From NCBI GenBank assembly GCA_022225965.2, contig JAKJXP020000033.1, forward strand, positions 369,848 through 433,847: a stretch of DNA of 64,000 nucleotides, read 5' to 3'. The first letter of the stretch is position 1. Each line of letters starts with the position of its first letter. Shown piece by piece: positions 21,931 to 34,620 of this stretch. A program made the translations under genes and the position numbers. The notes below the pieces were generated by a model. It was given only the letters and a program-made list of their open reading frames with translations. It was not told the origin of the DNA and searched no databases. The DNA is from Diatrype stigma (Eukaryota; Ascomycota; Sordariomycetes; Xylariales; Diatrypaceae).

Positions 21931-23966
21931 ATGACTAGATCAGTAACAGAGGCACCCGGCACGAAGAGAAGCCGGCCGGCAAGGACCAAGACAGGTCTCT
22001 CTCACTCCAACTTTCTTGTATTCCCACTTTGGCATGCGGTTTCTAAATCTTCGCAGGATGCTCTTCGTGCCGTCGACGAAAGGTGCGTTGTGACGAGGCG
22101 AAGCCCGTCTGTAGAGCGTGCACACGTCTTGGGCTCAACTGCTCCTTCGAGCCTGACAAGACAACAAGCGTGACTGGCACATCGCGGTACCGCGTGCGGT
22201 TCGTGAATTCCCAGTACACCAAGCTCCCGCGGGGCGAGGCCGAGAAAAATGACGTTAAGACTGCGTCGACGTCACCCGAGCAGTCCCGCCTGCACTCTGT
22301 TCCGAACGGCGCGAGCTGTGCAGAGCCGCTCAATGGCAATGGCAACAATATCCATGTCAACACCGGGGGCGTAGGCATGCCGGAAAGCATGGATAGTTCG
22401 CGCCACCGCTATACTCGAGACGAGCCGACCGTCTTACCTTCTGCTACCGGCTCCCTTCGCCATGACGCCTCGTTTGGGGTGGTGCAAGACCCGGCTAATA
22501 TTGGTGTAGCCGTTGGTCTCAATGCGCAATTGATGAGCGTGCAAGATGCCCAGGTGAACCTAGGACACATGCCATCTTTCTTTGACCTTGACATGAACTT
22601 CGACTTACTTGATGAAGATTGGTTCCCGGCTCCAGTCCCAGATACAGGAGGCGATGGCCCATTAGTTGACACGACACCACGCTCAAGCGATGTCCTAGAT
22701 TCTGAACAGGAAGAGACGGCTGTTGTTATCGGCCAAGAAGACAACGGTCTCATCCAACACTACTTGAATGTGATGACCGGCTACGCCAAGATACGGTATT
22801 CCGGTGATGAAAACCTATACAGCCAGATATTCAGCGATATGGCCCTGTTCTACGCGCCTTTATACCATTGCGTCATGGCTTGGACCGCTCTACATCTCGG
22901 CCAGACGAAATCCGAGCCTGACTTAGTACAGAAGGCCACAGAACGATATTCGCATGCTGTCTCGTTGATGCACCGTGATCAAAACGTCGCCCATCATTTC
23001 GAGCTCTCCCTTATCACCATCTGGTTTGCCCTCCAATTCGAACTGCTGGCAGCCTCGGGAATCGTCCCCTTCTGCAGGCATCTGGAGTTTACTGCCGACC
23101 TTGTGGATGCCCACCGGCGCCACCAAAAGGCCGGAGGACAGGCAGCTCCTCTTGGCCCGATCGGCAGTCGCGTGTTGGTCTGGTTGGGGGCATACGATGC
23201 CCGAGCATCCTGGATTGGGGGGACGGGACGTCTGTTGCAGAACCTCGAGCTGTTCAGCTCAGAGTACGACTTCCTCAATGCAGCCTTCCCGGAGACACGA
23301 TCAAATTCGAACGGGCAAGACACGAAGCCATGCCTACAAGACACCAAGCCATGTTTGCGCTTGAATCTAGATTTCGATACGGTAGAGGGGAGGATCGTGC
23401 ATCTACATCGCAGGGAGGTCGCAGCTCCGGTCACGGTATGGACGACCGTGCAGGACGAATTGCTGTCGATCCAAGAGAGACTCGAGAGCGACAGGACCAT
23501 CGCTTCTATTGTTTCTTCCCTGTCCAACCCTACCCGCTCTCTTGGCGGTAAGATCACCATGAAGGGCTTCAATTGTTTCTTGCTCTTAGCAACCTTTTAC
23601 AGCGTAGTCATTTGCTACCACAGGATGCTGCCCCCTCGCGTGGTGAACAGTATACCGAAAAAGTTGATTTCCGCCGAATCCGCTGCCAAACGTATCATCT
23701 CCATAACATCTACAGTATGTCGATTGCGGCCGCCTTCGCCGCAGAATATCTGGCCCCGTATCCTGTTCCTAGCTGGCATCGAAACCACAGATATGGTATA
23801 TCAAGACTGGGTAGTGAAAACTCTTGCTGATGCCGAGGTATGGGGTGCCAATTTTGGGAAGACACGCGTGTTGCTCGAGCATGTCATCAGGATACAAGGT
23901 CGAGAAGGGACCAGGGTTGACTATTTGGACGTCATGAAGCAGACCACGGGCTTATTCATTATTTAA
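21931..23966 (+). CDS. Zn2Cys6 fungal-specific transcription factor
   Basis: Exons 21931-21994 and 22057-23966, 657 aa. Splicing inside the DNA-binding domain assembles the zinc cluster: RTKTGCSSCRRRKVRC followed by DEAKPVCRACTRLGLNC, six Cys with spacing C-x2-C-x6-C-x6-C-x2-C-x6-C binding two Zn ions. The basic residues before the first Cys are coded in exon 1, so the ATG at 21931 is required. The rest resembles the fungal-specific activation/regulatory domain (Fungal_trans_2 type), with NVMTGYAKIRYSGDENLYSQ and DMALFYAPLYHCVMAWTALH. A short internal duplication (QDTKPCLQDTKPCL) is coded at about 23317-23355. It sits head-to-head with the permease and upstream of an M20 peptidase; control of these neighbours is likely but unproven. 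Confidence 0.92.
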
Positions 23967-24370
23967 TTGTATCATCTAACGGGCGGGGGAGTCCAAGGAG
24001 TTCAGTGCAGTGTGAAATCTCTATGCACCATCTCATCGGGTCGGCCATGATTTCGTTATATCCTTATTGACCGATGATCATGATTATGATCATATGAGCC
24101 CTGCAGATGTCATCCTACGATGGACTATAGTATGGTTATGATACTTACCTAATTACGACACGATAGGGCATGATACGGATACTGGCGCTACTGCGAGGAG
24201 TCCACTTTCCGGATCGGGAAAGTCTGTCGGTAGCAATGGAAATACATCTATCAGCCAATATGTCCATTTCCACCTGTACGAGGAAGTGCCTACTGGGTCT
24301 AATAAGACATCGGCAGGACCCGAAGGTGTGCTTTAGGGTAGCACGTCTTCAACCGCAACATCGAGGGAGT
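23967..24370. other. Intergenic region with ATGATCAT inverted repeat
   Basis: About 400 bp between regulator and peptidase. At 24074-24093 two ATGATCAT units flank GATT, forming an almost perfect palindrome that could be a terminator hairpin or operator. No gene is seen; the in-frame upstream ATG at 24170 is treated under rejected items. Confidence 0.45.
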
Positions 24371-26198
24371 ATGGATTCCCATCGTAGGAGACCTGAGAGC
24401 CATGGCCGGCGGGTGAGACATGCCAAGTTTCTCTTCCTCGCCGGCATTATCTGTCTCGGTTCCCCCTTACCCTTCGTCGGTGCGTCAGAAACCAGCGGAC
24501 GCTGGACTCAACTGTCCCTGGGTAGACAGCGTACTGCAGACCAGTGGTGCCCGTTACCAAATGTCACCTCGTCTAGTGATGACGGCCTCCAGCCTAGCGA
24601 TCATCTAATGAGCTCCGAGCAGCGGCAATTGCAGGTTCGGCGGCTCACAGCTGCCGTCCACGTTCCTACTGAGAGCTTTGATGACAACGGTAACGTCAAT
24701 GAGGACCCCCGTTGGGAGACGTTCGATCACTTTCACCACGTCTTAAGCGAGCTTTTCCCTCTCGTGTACGTAGCATGCCCCCCTCCACCCCCCCTATTCT
24801 TTCATTTCTGATCTGTACGGTGGCCACAGTCACTCGAAGCTTGAGCTCCGCAAGGTAAACCGGTATGGTCTCCAATATACTTGGAAGGGTTCCAATTCCT
24901 CTTTGAAGCCTCTCCTCTTTACGGCACACCAAGATGTGGTCCCGGCGGGCGATGCCTCCCTTTGGACATACCCGCCATTTTCGGCACATTACGACGGGTC
25001 GTTCGTATGGGGCCGCGGAGCAGCAGATTGCAAGAATGTCCTGATCGGGGTCTTGTCTGTCATCGAGAACCTCCTATCCCAGTCATTTATGCCACACCGG
25101 GCCATTGTGCTTGCCTTCGGATATGACGAAGAGACGGGTGGCATGCGAGGTGCAGCATCGCTCAATGCATCGTTGCTAGAAGAATGGGGCTCAGACTCTT
25201 TCCTTTTCGTTCTCGACGAAGGTGGCATGGGCGTGCAGGCCCTCGGCGACGTCTTGTACGCCTACCCTGGTGTTGGCGAGAAAGGTTACTATGATGTCCA
25301 GCTAGCGCTTCAGGTCAAGGGCGGCCACAGTTCACGGCCTCCGCCCCATACAGGAATTGGCATCATGGCTGAAGCGATCCTGGCCCTAGAAAACGAACCG
25401 TACTACCCGCGGCTCACCCAATCCAATCCATTCCGCAGCGTCCTCGAATGTAACGTCAAGTACTCGCCCGAGGCGGTCCCACCATGGCTGCGTGATGCAC
25501 TTCTTCATGGTGGCGAGGAGGAAATTGCTAGGAGGCTTTCCGAGTTGATGCCGGACGAAAGATGGTTGATGCAGACGAGCCAGGCGGTCGATGTTATTAC
25601 CGGAGGTCACAAAGTTAACGCTCTTCCAGAAGAGGTTCTGGTCCAGGTCAACCATCGTGTCGCACTGCACGAATCTGTCTCCTACGTCAATCATCACATT
25701 CGCCATGTTCTTATGCCCATTGTACGGAAGTACGGACTCCAGTTCGAGGGCTTTGGTACGGAGAGCCCGGGTGACAGTAGCACCTCGAATGGATATTTAC
25801 GTTTGAGAGGCCTGCAGACGCTTGATATAGCTCCGATTTCCCCAACTGAGGGAGGTGTATGGAACGTTTTTAGCGGCACGCTGCGGCATGTGTTTGAGAG
25901 CACAGAAATGGGGCAAGGCAAGACTGTCGTCCCTGCCGGCAATATTATGACAGGCAACACAGACACAGTGCATTACTGGAGTTTGACCAAAAATATTTAT
26001 CGCTTCACTCCCGCGAGGGAGGGGACAAGACTGAACCCGCATGCCGTCGATGAGCGAATGGGCATAACAGCCCACTTGGAGGGGATGAGGCTATACTATG
26101 GTGAGTTTTGACCCTGCACCGATATATATATATATCCACAAGATATGCTAACGATCCAAGACTTGATCCGTAATTTCGACAGCTGGGAAGACGAATGA
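24371..26198 (+). CDS. M20-family metallopeptidase (Cps1 / Gly-Xaa carboxypeptidase type)
   Basis: Exons 24371-24765, 24830-26100 and 26161-26198, 567 aa. This family removes C-terminal residues from small peptides or N-acyl amino acids using two Zn ions. The N-terminus has a basic cluster followed by a hydrophobic signal anchor (FLFLAGIICLGSPLPFVGA), as in vacuolar Cps1. The Zn-site motifs are in order: LLFTAHQDVVPAG (His), WGRGAADCKN (bridging Asp), FGYDEETGG (catalytic Glu and next Glu), LDEGG, and near the end GNTDTVHYW (last His). The dimerisation domain starts about VKGGHSSRPPPHTG. The last exon supplies DLIRNFDSWEDE; reading through its donor would instead add only EF. I chose 24371 because the sequence upstream in frame is not protein-like and the signal anchor begins here. 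It may provide amino acids taken up with the nearby permease. Confidence 0.9.
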
Positions 26199-26969
26199 AA
26201 TATTTGTTATTATAACATAAGGAGCTACAACTGCACGAATAGCGATGGGTAGACTTGGATACTAATGTCCTAGGACTTTCGGAGTGTACCTAGTCTATTC
26301 CTGTCCATAGTTGAATTACGTCTAGGGAGCATATCATGTTCAAGTGGTCGATTTGTCATGATGACACCGTAAATGTTAATGCGAACTGTATTTGGAATAC
26401 ACAACCCAGTCTGCGTAAAGGCGGCCGTCAAAGGAATTGGGGGTTGTAGGCGGTTAAGCAGATTTCTTCATTAACAGTTCCAGAAAATGAAACTCCTCTC
26501 CTTCCCCCCTTTTCCACCGGAGCCAAAGCCGGTCAGATCCCGTCATGAACCGCCTATACTATAGTTTACCCATTGATTTAAGTCATAGCTAATTCAGTAG
26601 CTCATGTTGATCAGGTTCAACGGTCCTCGGGTATGATATTTCCTAATTAGGAAACCATGTCGCCTAAAACACCCAATCACAGAACTCATAGAAAATCTTC
26701 ATTGCCGATACAGGTAGTTTCCCAAGGTGGGCAGTACATGCCACCCCAACAGTGCTGTAGAGCCGCTGAGCTCCGGGAATAAGGAAGACTACCCGCTAGC
26801 GAACGCAAAAACACACCATATCGTTGAAGCCCAACTCATGGTAAATAGAGTAACCATGAGGACTCAGCCGTACTTATCAACATCTACAATGCTGCCACAT
26901 ATGGAAGTCTTATAGAAGACAGACGGCAAGACCTATATTCACAATGTCATCGGGTTAGCTCAAAGCAAT
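26199..26969. promoter_or_regulatory. Upstream region of ABC transporter gene
   Basis: 770 bp, both neighbours on the plus strand; it should hold the 3' end of the peptidase transcript and the ABC promoter. No gene or strong motif is seen. An (AT)n run at 26122-26135 lies just upstream, inside the peptidase's last intron. Confidence 0.5.
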
Positions 26970-29900
26970 ATGGTGCAAGCACCCCTTCAACACCCCATCG
27001 CCTTCTCGGGATCGCAGGTAGCCCATGAAAACCCAAACTTCGGCGATAAACTCTCAAAAAGAACAGTGTGGTTATACCGCACCAATGCTATATCGAAGTT
27101 TGTTTCCACAGGCTACCTACACCTAGGATGTTTAGCTTTATCTCTTCTCTGGCTTTTAGCATCCGTGGCTCTAGCCAACAGATCAACCAAGCGCAAGGGG
27201 AAAGCTGGCTGCTCAAGGACGGCATCCGGCCAAGTATATGGCCGACACACAGCTCCTGAGTACTCGATACTGCAAGCAGTGTTTGCAGCCTCTGCCTTGT
27301 CTCTCTCCTTGTACTCTGGAATACAACACGGGTCATGGATAGAAACAATTATTCTGGGTTACATACTCATTCTTCTTATCGCATTATGCACGAGCAGATC
27401 CAGCCCACTGATTACGCCAATACGCCACCATATGAATGGGATCGCAGTTGCCTGCATAGTCCTTGAGGTCGTCAAACTACTCCCCCCTATCACGATTATC
27501 GGATCGCACAATACGCCAACGACCGCGGAGCTCGCCAAACTGGCCAGTTTGGCGCTCGTACCACTCGTCTCCTTCCTCTCGCCTCGTCGTCCGCAGAATA
27601 AGACGCCCAACCCGGAGTCTTTGACCTTAGCGTTTCAGGAGGCAACCTCGCCAGAGGAGACCTGCTCGTGGTTCTCATACTATGTTTCCTATGGCTGGCT
27701 AACTTATCTCACTTTGAAAGGCTTCCGGAACGACCTGACCATTGAAGATCTTCCGCCTCTGCCTGCATATGATGCGCCCCTAACCTTGTTAAGCCGCATG
27801 TGTAGAGCGCGTCTCAGAGGAGGCAAAACACTCTCGGCATTATGCAGGACGTTTCAAACAGACATCAGAACGATCTTGCTCTGGTCCGTCGCCACAGCCG
27901 TTGCCGAATACCTCGCACCATTTGCCATGCTTCACCTTCTAAGCTACCTCGAGAAGCCGGATTCCAATACCGTGATCCTGCATCCGTTCGTGTGGATCAC
28001 CCTCCTGTTTCTGGGGCCCATGGTACGATCCATCTGCTACCAGCGATCTATCTTTGTGGGTACTCGGCTCCTCGTCCGGGTCAAGGCGACGATGATCCAC
28101 GAGATATACCGGAGGGTGCTGTGGTCGCGATTGGGTGACGACTCACAGGCTCGGAACGGAGAGCCGGCGCAAGGTCCGGCCTTGGATTCACCAGGCAAAC
28201 CCGCCTCGGACGCTCTCGGGCATCATTCTGTCAAAATAGAAAGTCTGGTGTCGTATGACGCCGATAACATCTCGAATGCTACCGACGTCTTCTACGCCAT
28301 GACGGCTAGCACGATGTCCGCGGTGATTGCCATGTCTTTCTTATATCACCTCATGGGATGGCCATCGCTGGTTGGTGTCGCCGTCTTGTTGTCTTTGAGC
28401 CCACTCCCTGGTCTATTCTCCGGGCGACTATCCCGCCTACACAGGTTCGTTATGGAAGCCACCGATGCTAGGCTCTCCAAGATATCGGAGTATCTACACT
28501 CGATTCGCACACTGAAATATTTCGCCTGGGAGACAATGGCTTCGGAAAAGATCGATGCCATCCGCGCGATCGAGCAGCAGAGGATCTGGAGACGTAACAT
28601 CATCTCCATGCTAGTTTCCATGACGGGCGATATGCTGTCCCTCGTCAGCCTCCTCTGCACGTTCTCCTCCTTGGTCCTCTTCACCGACCAACCGCTACGA
28701 GCTCCCACAGCTTTTACCGCCCTAGCGCTTACAGAGATTTTGCGTGCGCAGTTCGTCTGGCTCTCCAAAGTTGCTCAGTGGGTTGCGCAAGGCCGCGAAT
28801 CATTACACCGCGTCGACGAATTCTTCGACGCTGCGGTAGAGAGGAAGAGACACCCCACTGGGCCGCCTGCGTTCAGAAACGCAACGTTCCGACCAGCAGT
28901 GTCTTCTACCTTCTACCTACGCGACATTTCTATCTCGTTCCGCGAGAGAGCTCTTACCGTTGTGACAGGACCTACTGGCAGTGGCAAGACGACTTTGCTG
29001 TTGTCGCTGCTGGGCGAGACTAGTATAGAGTCCGGAGAAGTATCTTGTCCCCCAGATGTAGCTTACGTGCCCCAGACTGCATGGCTTCTGAACACCACAG
29101 TGCGGCAGAACATTCTCTTCTTCAGCACCTACGACGAGCTTCGGTACGAGGCAGTAGTGCACGCGTGTGACCTCGCAGATGACCTGAGACAACTTCCCAA
29201 TGGCGATCTAACCCACGTTGGGGAGCAAGGATCTAGCCTTTCCGGAGGTCAGAAGCAGCGTATCTCATTAGCGAGAGCACTATACTCCCCGTCCTCCACT
29301 CTTCTACTCGACGACATCTTCTCGGCCCTCGACACACACACTATTACCAAGGTGTACGAGCGATGCTTTGGTAGTGAACTGTTGGCTGATCGAACGGTTA
29401 TCTTGGTGACCCATTTTCGAAATGCAATCGAGAACGCCGGCACGGTGGTTTCTCTCGCTCAGGGCAAAATATCCTCTATCGAATCGTCGACCACGAACCT
29501 ACCTATTGATGCGAAGTTGTACGAAGTAGGCTGTGAAGAAACCGGCATTATATTTCGTAGACTGCCGGACTGCATTGGCAGCACCGAGAGCGCCGAGGAG
29601 GACGTAGACTACGATGAGGAAGATGAAGAAGAAGGGCAATACGCAGAAACTGCAAAGTACGTGGAGGCTGTCGTAAATCTGGATGATGCTGGGCCACAGG
29701 AGCACAAAGCCTCGGGTCGCGTTCCGCGCGGGCTTAGTAAGTTTTCCGACCCCCCTACAAGCAATACAATTCCATCTTACCATGTTACAGTCGTTAAGTA
29801 TGTGCTCCTCTTCGGAGGCTACCCCGGTGCGGCTCTGGCTGTCGTCAGCGCTCTTGCCGTTCAGGTTGCATACTTCTCTATCACATTGTGGTTGTCCATC

Positions 29901-31824
29901 TGGACAGGGCATGTCGACGAAGACGATTATGCCGCTAAAGCAACGACCTACCTCCTTGTTTATGTCGGCGCCGTGATGGCGTTCGTTACACTTCAGTTCA
30001 CCAACAACTTGATTTACCAAAGAGGCGGATGGATAGCGGCCAAGACGATGCATGAAAAGCTGATCGCTGCTGTCCTTCAAGCCCCTATCTCTTGGTTCGA
30101 TAGCAACCCTGTCGGCCGCATCATCAACCGCTTCGGACTGGACACGCAATCTATGGACAGCGTTCTGGTAGATTGGCTACGTATGACTCTTGATAACGGT
30201 CTTCGGTTCGCTCTTCGCTTGGTTCGTTACATGTCTCCGTGCCCATTGTTCAATCCCCTTTACCCCTGTCACCCTACCCCCTATTTGCAGTCTGCTACCC
30301 CGCCCCCTTATTGCCACCCCCACCTCCAGATTGTCACCAAAAAGCTATCACGAACTAACATCGCCCTAGGCAAGCATTGCAGCGATCATGCCAATATTCG
30401 CCCTACCAGCCGGCTTCTTCTGTCTTATTGGATTTACTACAGGCGAGGTGTATGCGCGCGCGCAGATATCTATCAAGCGCCTCTGTGCTGTAAACTTCTC
30501 TCCCGTATTCTCCCACTTCAGCGATACCTCCGCGGGGATTGCTGTTATCCGGGCCCGACATTCCGTGGATCGTGTCTTTCAGGAGCTGCTAGCTGAAAAG
30601 GTCGCGACGCACATGCGAGCATATGAAGCACAGTACAACTGCAACCGCTGGGTTTCCGTTCGATCGGATTGCTGTGCGGCCATTATTGCCACGACAGCTG
30701 GCTGCATTGCCTACTACAAATCTGGATCGCCAGGCCTCGTGGGCTTCTCTCTGACAAATGCAATCGGTCTGAGCCAGACGATACTGACATTGGTTCGTAA
30801 CATGAATGAATTAGAGGTCGAACTGAATTCGTTCCAGCGCGTATCGGAGTATGCCAATATCGAGCCCGAGGAGCGCCCTGAAGACGCGGGTGACGCACGG
30901 AAGGACAAGGTACGGGCAGCCTGGCCCACATCTGGGCTTGTCGAATTCCAAGCTGTCACTGCCCGCTACGTTGAAAATGGACCCGATATCTTGCACCGTG
31001 TAAATTTCGTAGCTTACCCTGGCGAACGCGTAGCCATTATTGGCCGCACAGGGAGTGGAAAGAGCACGGTCGCAAGAACCCTTATACGTTCTACACACAT
31101 AGCCTCTGGCGCCGTGATGGTTGACGGCGTGGATATCGCCAATATCCCCCTCAGGCAGCTGCGGCAGAGCATCAGCCTCATCCCGCAGGAATCGGTAGTG
31201 TTTTCCGGTGACATCCGGTCGAACTTGGATCCCCGGGGCGAACTCGATGAAGCCGAATTGCACAGCATCCTCGCGTCGTGCAGCCTACTACAGGACGGTC
31301 ATGGTGATGGTAATGATAATGATAATGACGATGGTGACGAACCCTATAACAGCAGCACTACCGGCCTGGCAGCCTGCAGCCATGTGGCGGGCAGCGGCAA
31401 CAATTTCAGCAATGGGCAGAAGCAAATCCTCGGTCTTGCGCGCGCTATGTGTCGTCGCTCGAAAGTCGTCATCCTGGACGAGGCGACGGCTTCAGTGGAC
31501 CATGATACCGATGTGCGTATGCAGCAGCTTATTCGGTCTTCGTTCGCGGGCTCCACGATCATCACTATTGCTCACCGCTTGCGCACCATCATGGACTATG
31601 ACCGTGTGATAGTGATGGAAGAAGGCCGGATCATTGAGTACGTTGTCTCCGAGCCACACCCGCATGTTCTTTTCTCTGACAAGGTTGTTCCTACTAACCA
31701 TGAACAATTTGACAGGATCGGAACTCCCGCGGACTTAATTCGAATGCAGGGGCCCTTTTGGAAGACGTTAAAGAACAATAGCGATTATAACGAGCTAGTA
31801 AGCCTCATAAAACAGAAAAATTAA
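26970..31824 (+). CDS. ABC transporter, ABCC/MRP subfamily, full length
   Basis: Membrane pump exporting conjugates or drugs, with layout TMD0-TMD1-NBD1-TMD2-NBD2. Inferred exons: 26970-29736, 29791-30221, 30370-31637, 31716-31824, giving 1524 aa. Two introns (54 and 78 bp) are multiples of three without stops, so they can be mistaken for coding sequence. About five helices precede the first ABC domain. NBD1 has Walker A GPTGSGKTT (residue about 667), LSGGQKQR (about 757) and LLLDDIFSALD, where the catalytic Glu is Asp, as usual for NBD1 of this subfamily. An acidic linker (EEDVDYDEEDEEEG) follows. NBD2 has GRTGSGKST (about 1291), FSNGQKQ and VVILDEATASVD with the catalytic Glu intact. An Asp/Asn/Gly-rich insertion coded by GATAATGAT repeats (31303-31340) precedes the NBD2 signature. 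The start at 26970 is the first good ATG. Confidence 0.9.
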
Positions 31825-32792
31825 CAAGCAACTAGTCTTATAGTAAATACATATTATTAAGCGCCTTTTCCTGTGAGTTTTCGTTTTCATTTTGAAGTCT
31901 GTCGCCTTGATATCATGATTGTATGTAGTAAATTGCGTGTATGTATACGGCGGGTGGTAGCTAGATTGTCACGCTATTGTACCCCGGATTTCATGGTGGG
32001 TCTTACGAATTAGGTACTTGGTAATTATAGTGATGTGTCTAGCAGGGACCCAGGGTATAGCAGGGTGCAGGAAGACATCCCGGTCCATCTGCCCATGAAC
32101 CATCACGTGAAACATAAAGCGATAATGGATCCGACTCAAAGACATTCTTTACATCATAAGACAGCCGTCTGTATTCATAAACGCCATCAGCCACTCCGAC
32201 CTCAAGGTTGCCGGGGCTAGTGAGCTGCTACGAGCAATACGAGGCCTACATGGCGACTTGACTGTTCACCGTCAATGCGGTGCTTTCATTCTTGCCTGAG
32301 CCGCTTCCGTATGTATCCATGTTCTACCAGTCCGGCGATGATTCCTTGCCTGACCACTTAGAACATTGTGGCCACCATTCCCCGGTTGGCTGCTATTATC
32401 AGAGCTGTGCATTGTATGGCTAGCAAATCCACCAAATGCCCTCGGTTTCCGATGAAAAGCATGCGATGTCCAAGACCAGATCTGCTAAAGTTAAGGCATT
32501 CTCATGCTTCAACAGAGCTAGACTCCAGCACTGACATCGGATTTGGAGATTGGACACGGAAACAATTTCTCAAGAAGCACGTAGCCTCAAGGGACTGGAA
32601 AGGTGAAGAAACCGGGGTCATGCAGGTGGTTGGCGAGGACCTCGTGTGCCTGGGAATAGAATCTATGGCTACTAGGTGTCTCTGACGATGACTGCTATCA
32701 AGCGTGTGCCACACGATGTTGTCCGATAGTTTGGTGTGGCACTGAAAACCCGATCAGGAGTAACTACAATGTCTATTGCCCCAGTCGGTAAA
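31825..32792. other. Intergenic region between converging genes
   Basis: About 970 bp between the 3' ends of the ABC gene and the GH105 gene. It contains only short ORFs (for example 32368-32685) without recognisable motifs; no gene is supported. Confidence 0.5.
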
Positions 32793-34137
32793 TCAAGAAA
32801 CTTGTGAATGATTCTTCGCTTCCTCAAGAAGTTCGTACTCGTAACTAGCGAACAAGAATGGCGAGACACCTTTCAGATCGTTTTCGAACAGAGGCATACT
32901 AGCGTAATACTGTCAAGATAGTAGCACATCAGTACGAAACGATAAAGCATAACAAACAGATCTCAGGGGTTGGTAGATTTGTGAAACTTACTTCAAAGGT
33001 TCCATTTGAGCTTAGACTTCCTGTCTGCACCGTCCACTGGTACGTCAATGCGCCATCCGACCCTCTCGGCCTCGCAAACGTGCTCGTCATGAGTTCATAG
33101 CCGGCCAGCGCCGATTGCTGGTATCGTTGCCCTTCCACGAAGCCGAGTCGAAGCGCTTTCATCAGCCCGACGACGAACATTGAGGATCCCGAACTCTCTA
33201 TGTAGTTGCCCCAGATGCCCTCCGTGCCAGGGGTCATGATCAACCACCAGCCCTTCGTCTTGTCGTCCTGAGCCGCCACGACCGCATCGCAGAGCGATCG
33301 CAGGTACCCGAGCATGCGACCGTAACCCGGGTGCGATGCAGGAAACAACTGGAGTACCTCGACAAGGGACATGAGATACCAGCCCACCGCGCGGGCCCAG
33401 ACGTGAGGCGCGGCACCTGTCTCCGGGTCGGCCCAGACCCTGGTCTTACTCACATCAAATCCATGGACCGGCAAGCCATGGTATCGGTCTGGGTTCGAGC
33501 GTGTCCCAGCGTCAATGAGATCGAACTGGAGCGCAATGTCATCCCAGGCCGTGGCGTTTTCGGGCTCCATTTCCCGTGTCCAGCGTGCGTAGTACACATC
33601 GAGCATGAATATCCCGTCAAGCCACATCTCATCAGCGTAGTCGGGATACCGGTGATCGAAGCCGCCGAGGGAATTACGGTGCGAGCTGTCGATTTGCGCT
33701 CTGAACTGAGATGCTGCTGTCTTGTATATTTCGTCGCCTGTGGCCGCATACATGTCTAGGTAGGTGTGACCGTACCGGATATCATCAATCGAGGTGCTTC
33801 CGTTGTAGAATAGGATGTCCTTGCCGTTGTCGGCGGGGTATAGTAAGATATCTGCCATATACCGCACAAAGCCGAGGTATTTGGAGTCGCCCGTGCGTTC
33901 ATAGGCGAGCATTATACCCGATAGGCAAGCCGAGACCGTGTATGAGCCCTCGGGTTCTATCCCGTGCTTCATTATCGAGTCGGCCATCCATGTCAAGTAG
34001 CGCGGTCCTCCGCCGAACACGTCCGGCTCTACTTTCGAGTCCGGCGATACGGACCAGCCGCCGGGCAACTCGACCTGAGAGGCGCATATGAGACCAAAAA
34101 TTTGGAAGACGGAAAGTGAAAAGAGTGAGGGATTCAT
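32793..34137 (-). CDS. Secreted GH105/GH88-type unsaturated glucuronyl/galacturonyl hydrolase
   Basis: The family cleaves the unsaturated uronic acid left at the non-reducing end of oligosaccharides by polysaccharide lyases, typically from rhamnogalacturonan. Exons 34137-32992 and 32909-32793 give 420 aa. A signal peptide (MNPSLFSLSVFQIFGLICAS) indicates secretion. The (alpha/alpha)6-barrel is recognisable from YNGSTSIDDIRYGHTYLDM, GFDHRYPDYADEMWLDGIFM with the Asp expected as general acid/base, HVWARAVGWYLMSLVE, WWLIMTPGTEGIWGNYIESS and SSMFVVGLMKALRLG. The second exon supplies YYASMPLFENDLKGVSPFLF and a typical C-terminus; ignoring the intron gives a wrong tail. It is the last gene before the RIP-degraded block, and it is intact. 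Confidence 0.9.
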
Positions 34138-34620
34138 GATGCGCGGTTAAGTACTGACAGTGAAGAAAGCTCTAGAGTCTAGACCTGTGTGTAAGGATGA
34201 TTTTGATCCCACGGTGGTAGATGAAGGCTTGCCCCGTCGTTAAGTAGCTTTGCACATCGGTGGTTCCGCCGATGGCCATGCATCGCGGATCCTTCACCGG
34301 CGGTTGCGCGCATAACAACCATTGCGTGTACGGAGAACAGTGCAGCGTTGCAGGTTGGAGAACCTTGTAATCACCTCGGTAGGCGATGAGGGGGTGGGAG
34401 CAATTAAGCATTAAGCCAAGCTTTTGCGGAGAGCATAAGCGAGCGGATGGGATCTGCGCTGCATCGTCGACTTTGTCTGGGCCGATTAGGAAGTTGGAGA
34501 AGCATATTTCCCATGGGGGCAGGGGACCTGTAATGGGTTGGTTGGGGTAACTGGGAACAGAAGGACGGATATATTTATCGCACCAGTTATAGCTCATGCC
34601 TTAGTGTTAACGTAAGTCAT
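34138..34620. promoter_or_regulatory. Promoter side of GH105 gene; boundary of the AT-rich block
   Basis: Normal-composition DNA upstream of the GH105 start. It can be read as a 141-codon ORF on the minus strand (34172-34597), which looks fortuitous. At about 34620-34680 base composition falls sharply to AT-rich, marking the edge of the RIP-mutated subtelomere. Confidence 0.5.

Noticed and set aside
24170..24370. Upstream in-frame start of the M20 peptidase at 24170
   Set aside because: The 67 extra residues are not protein-like and would place the signal anchor internally.
15368..34137. Secondary-metabolite biosynthetic cluster
   Set aside because: No polyketide synthase, peptide synthetase, terpene cyclase or other backbone enzyme is present.
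34172..34597. 141-codon minus-strand ORF upstream of GH105
   Set aside because: No recognisable motif; it overlaps the expected promoter and the composition boundary.
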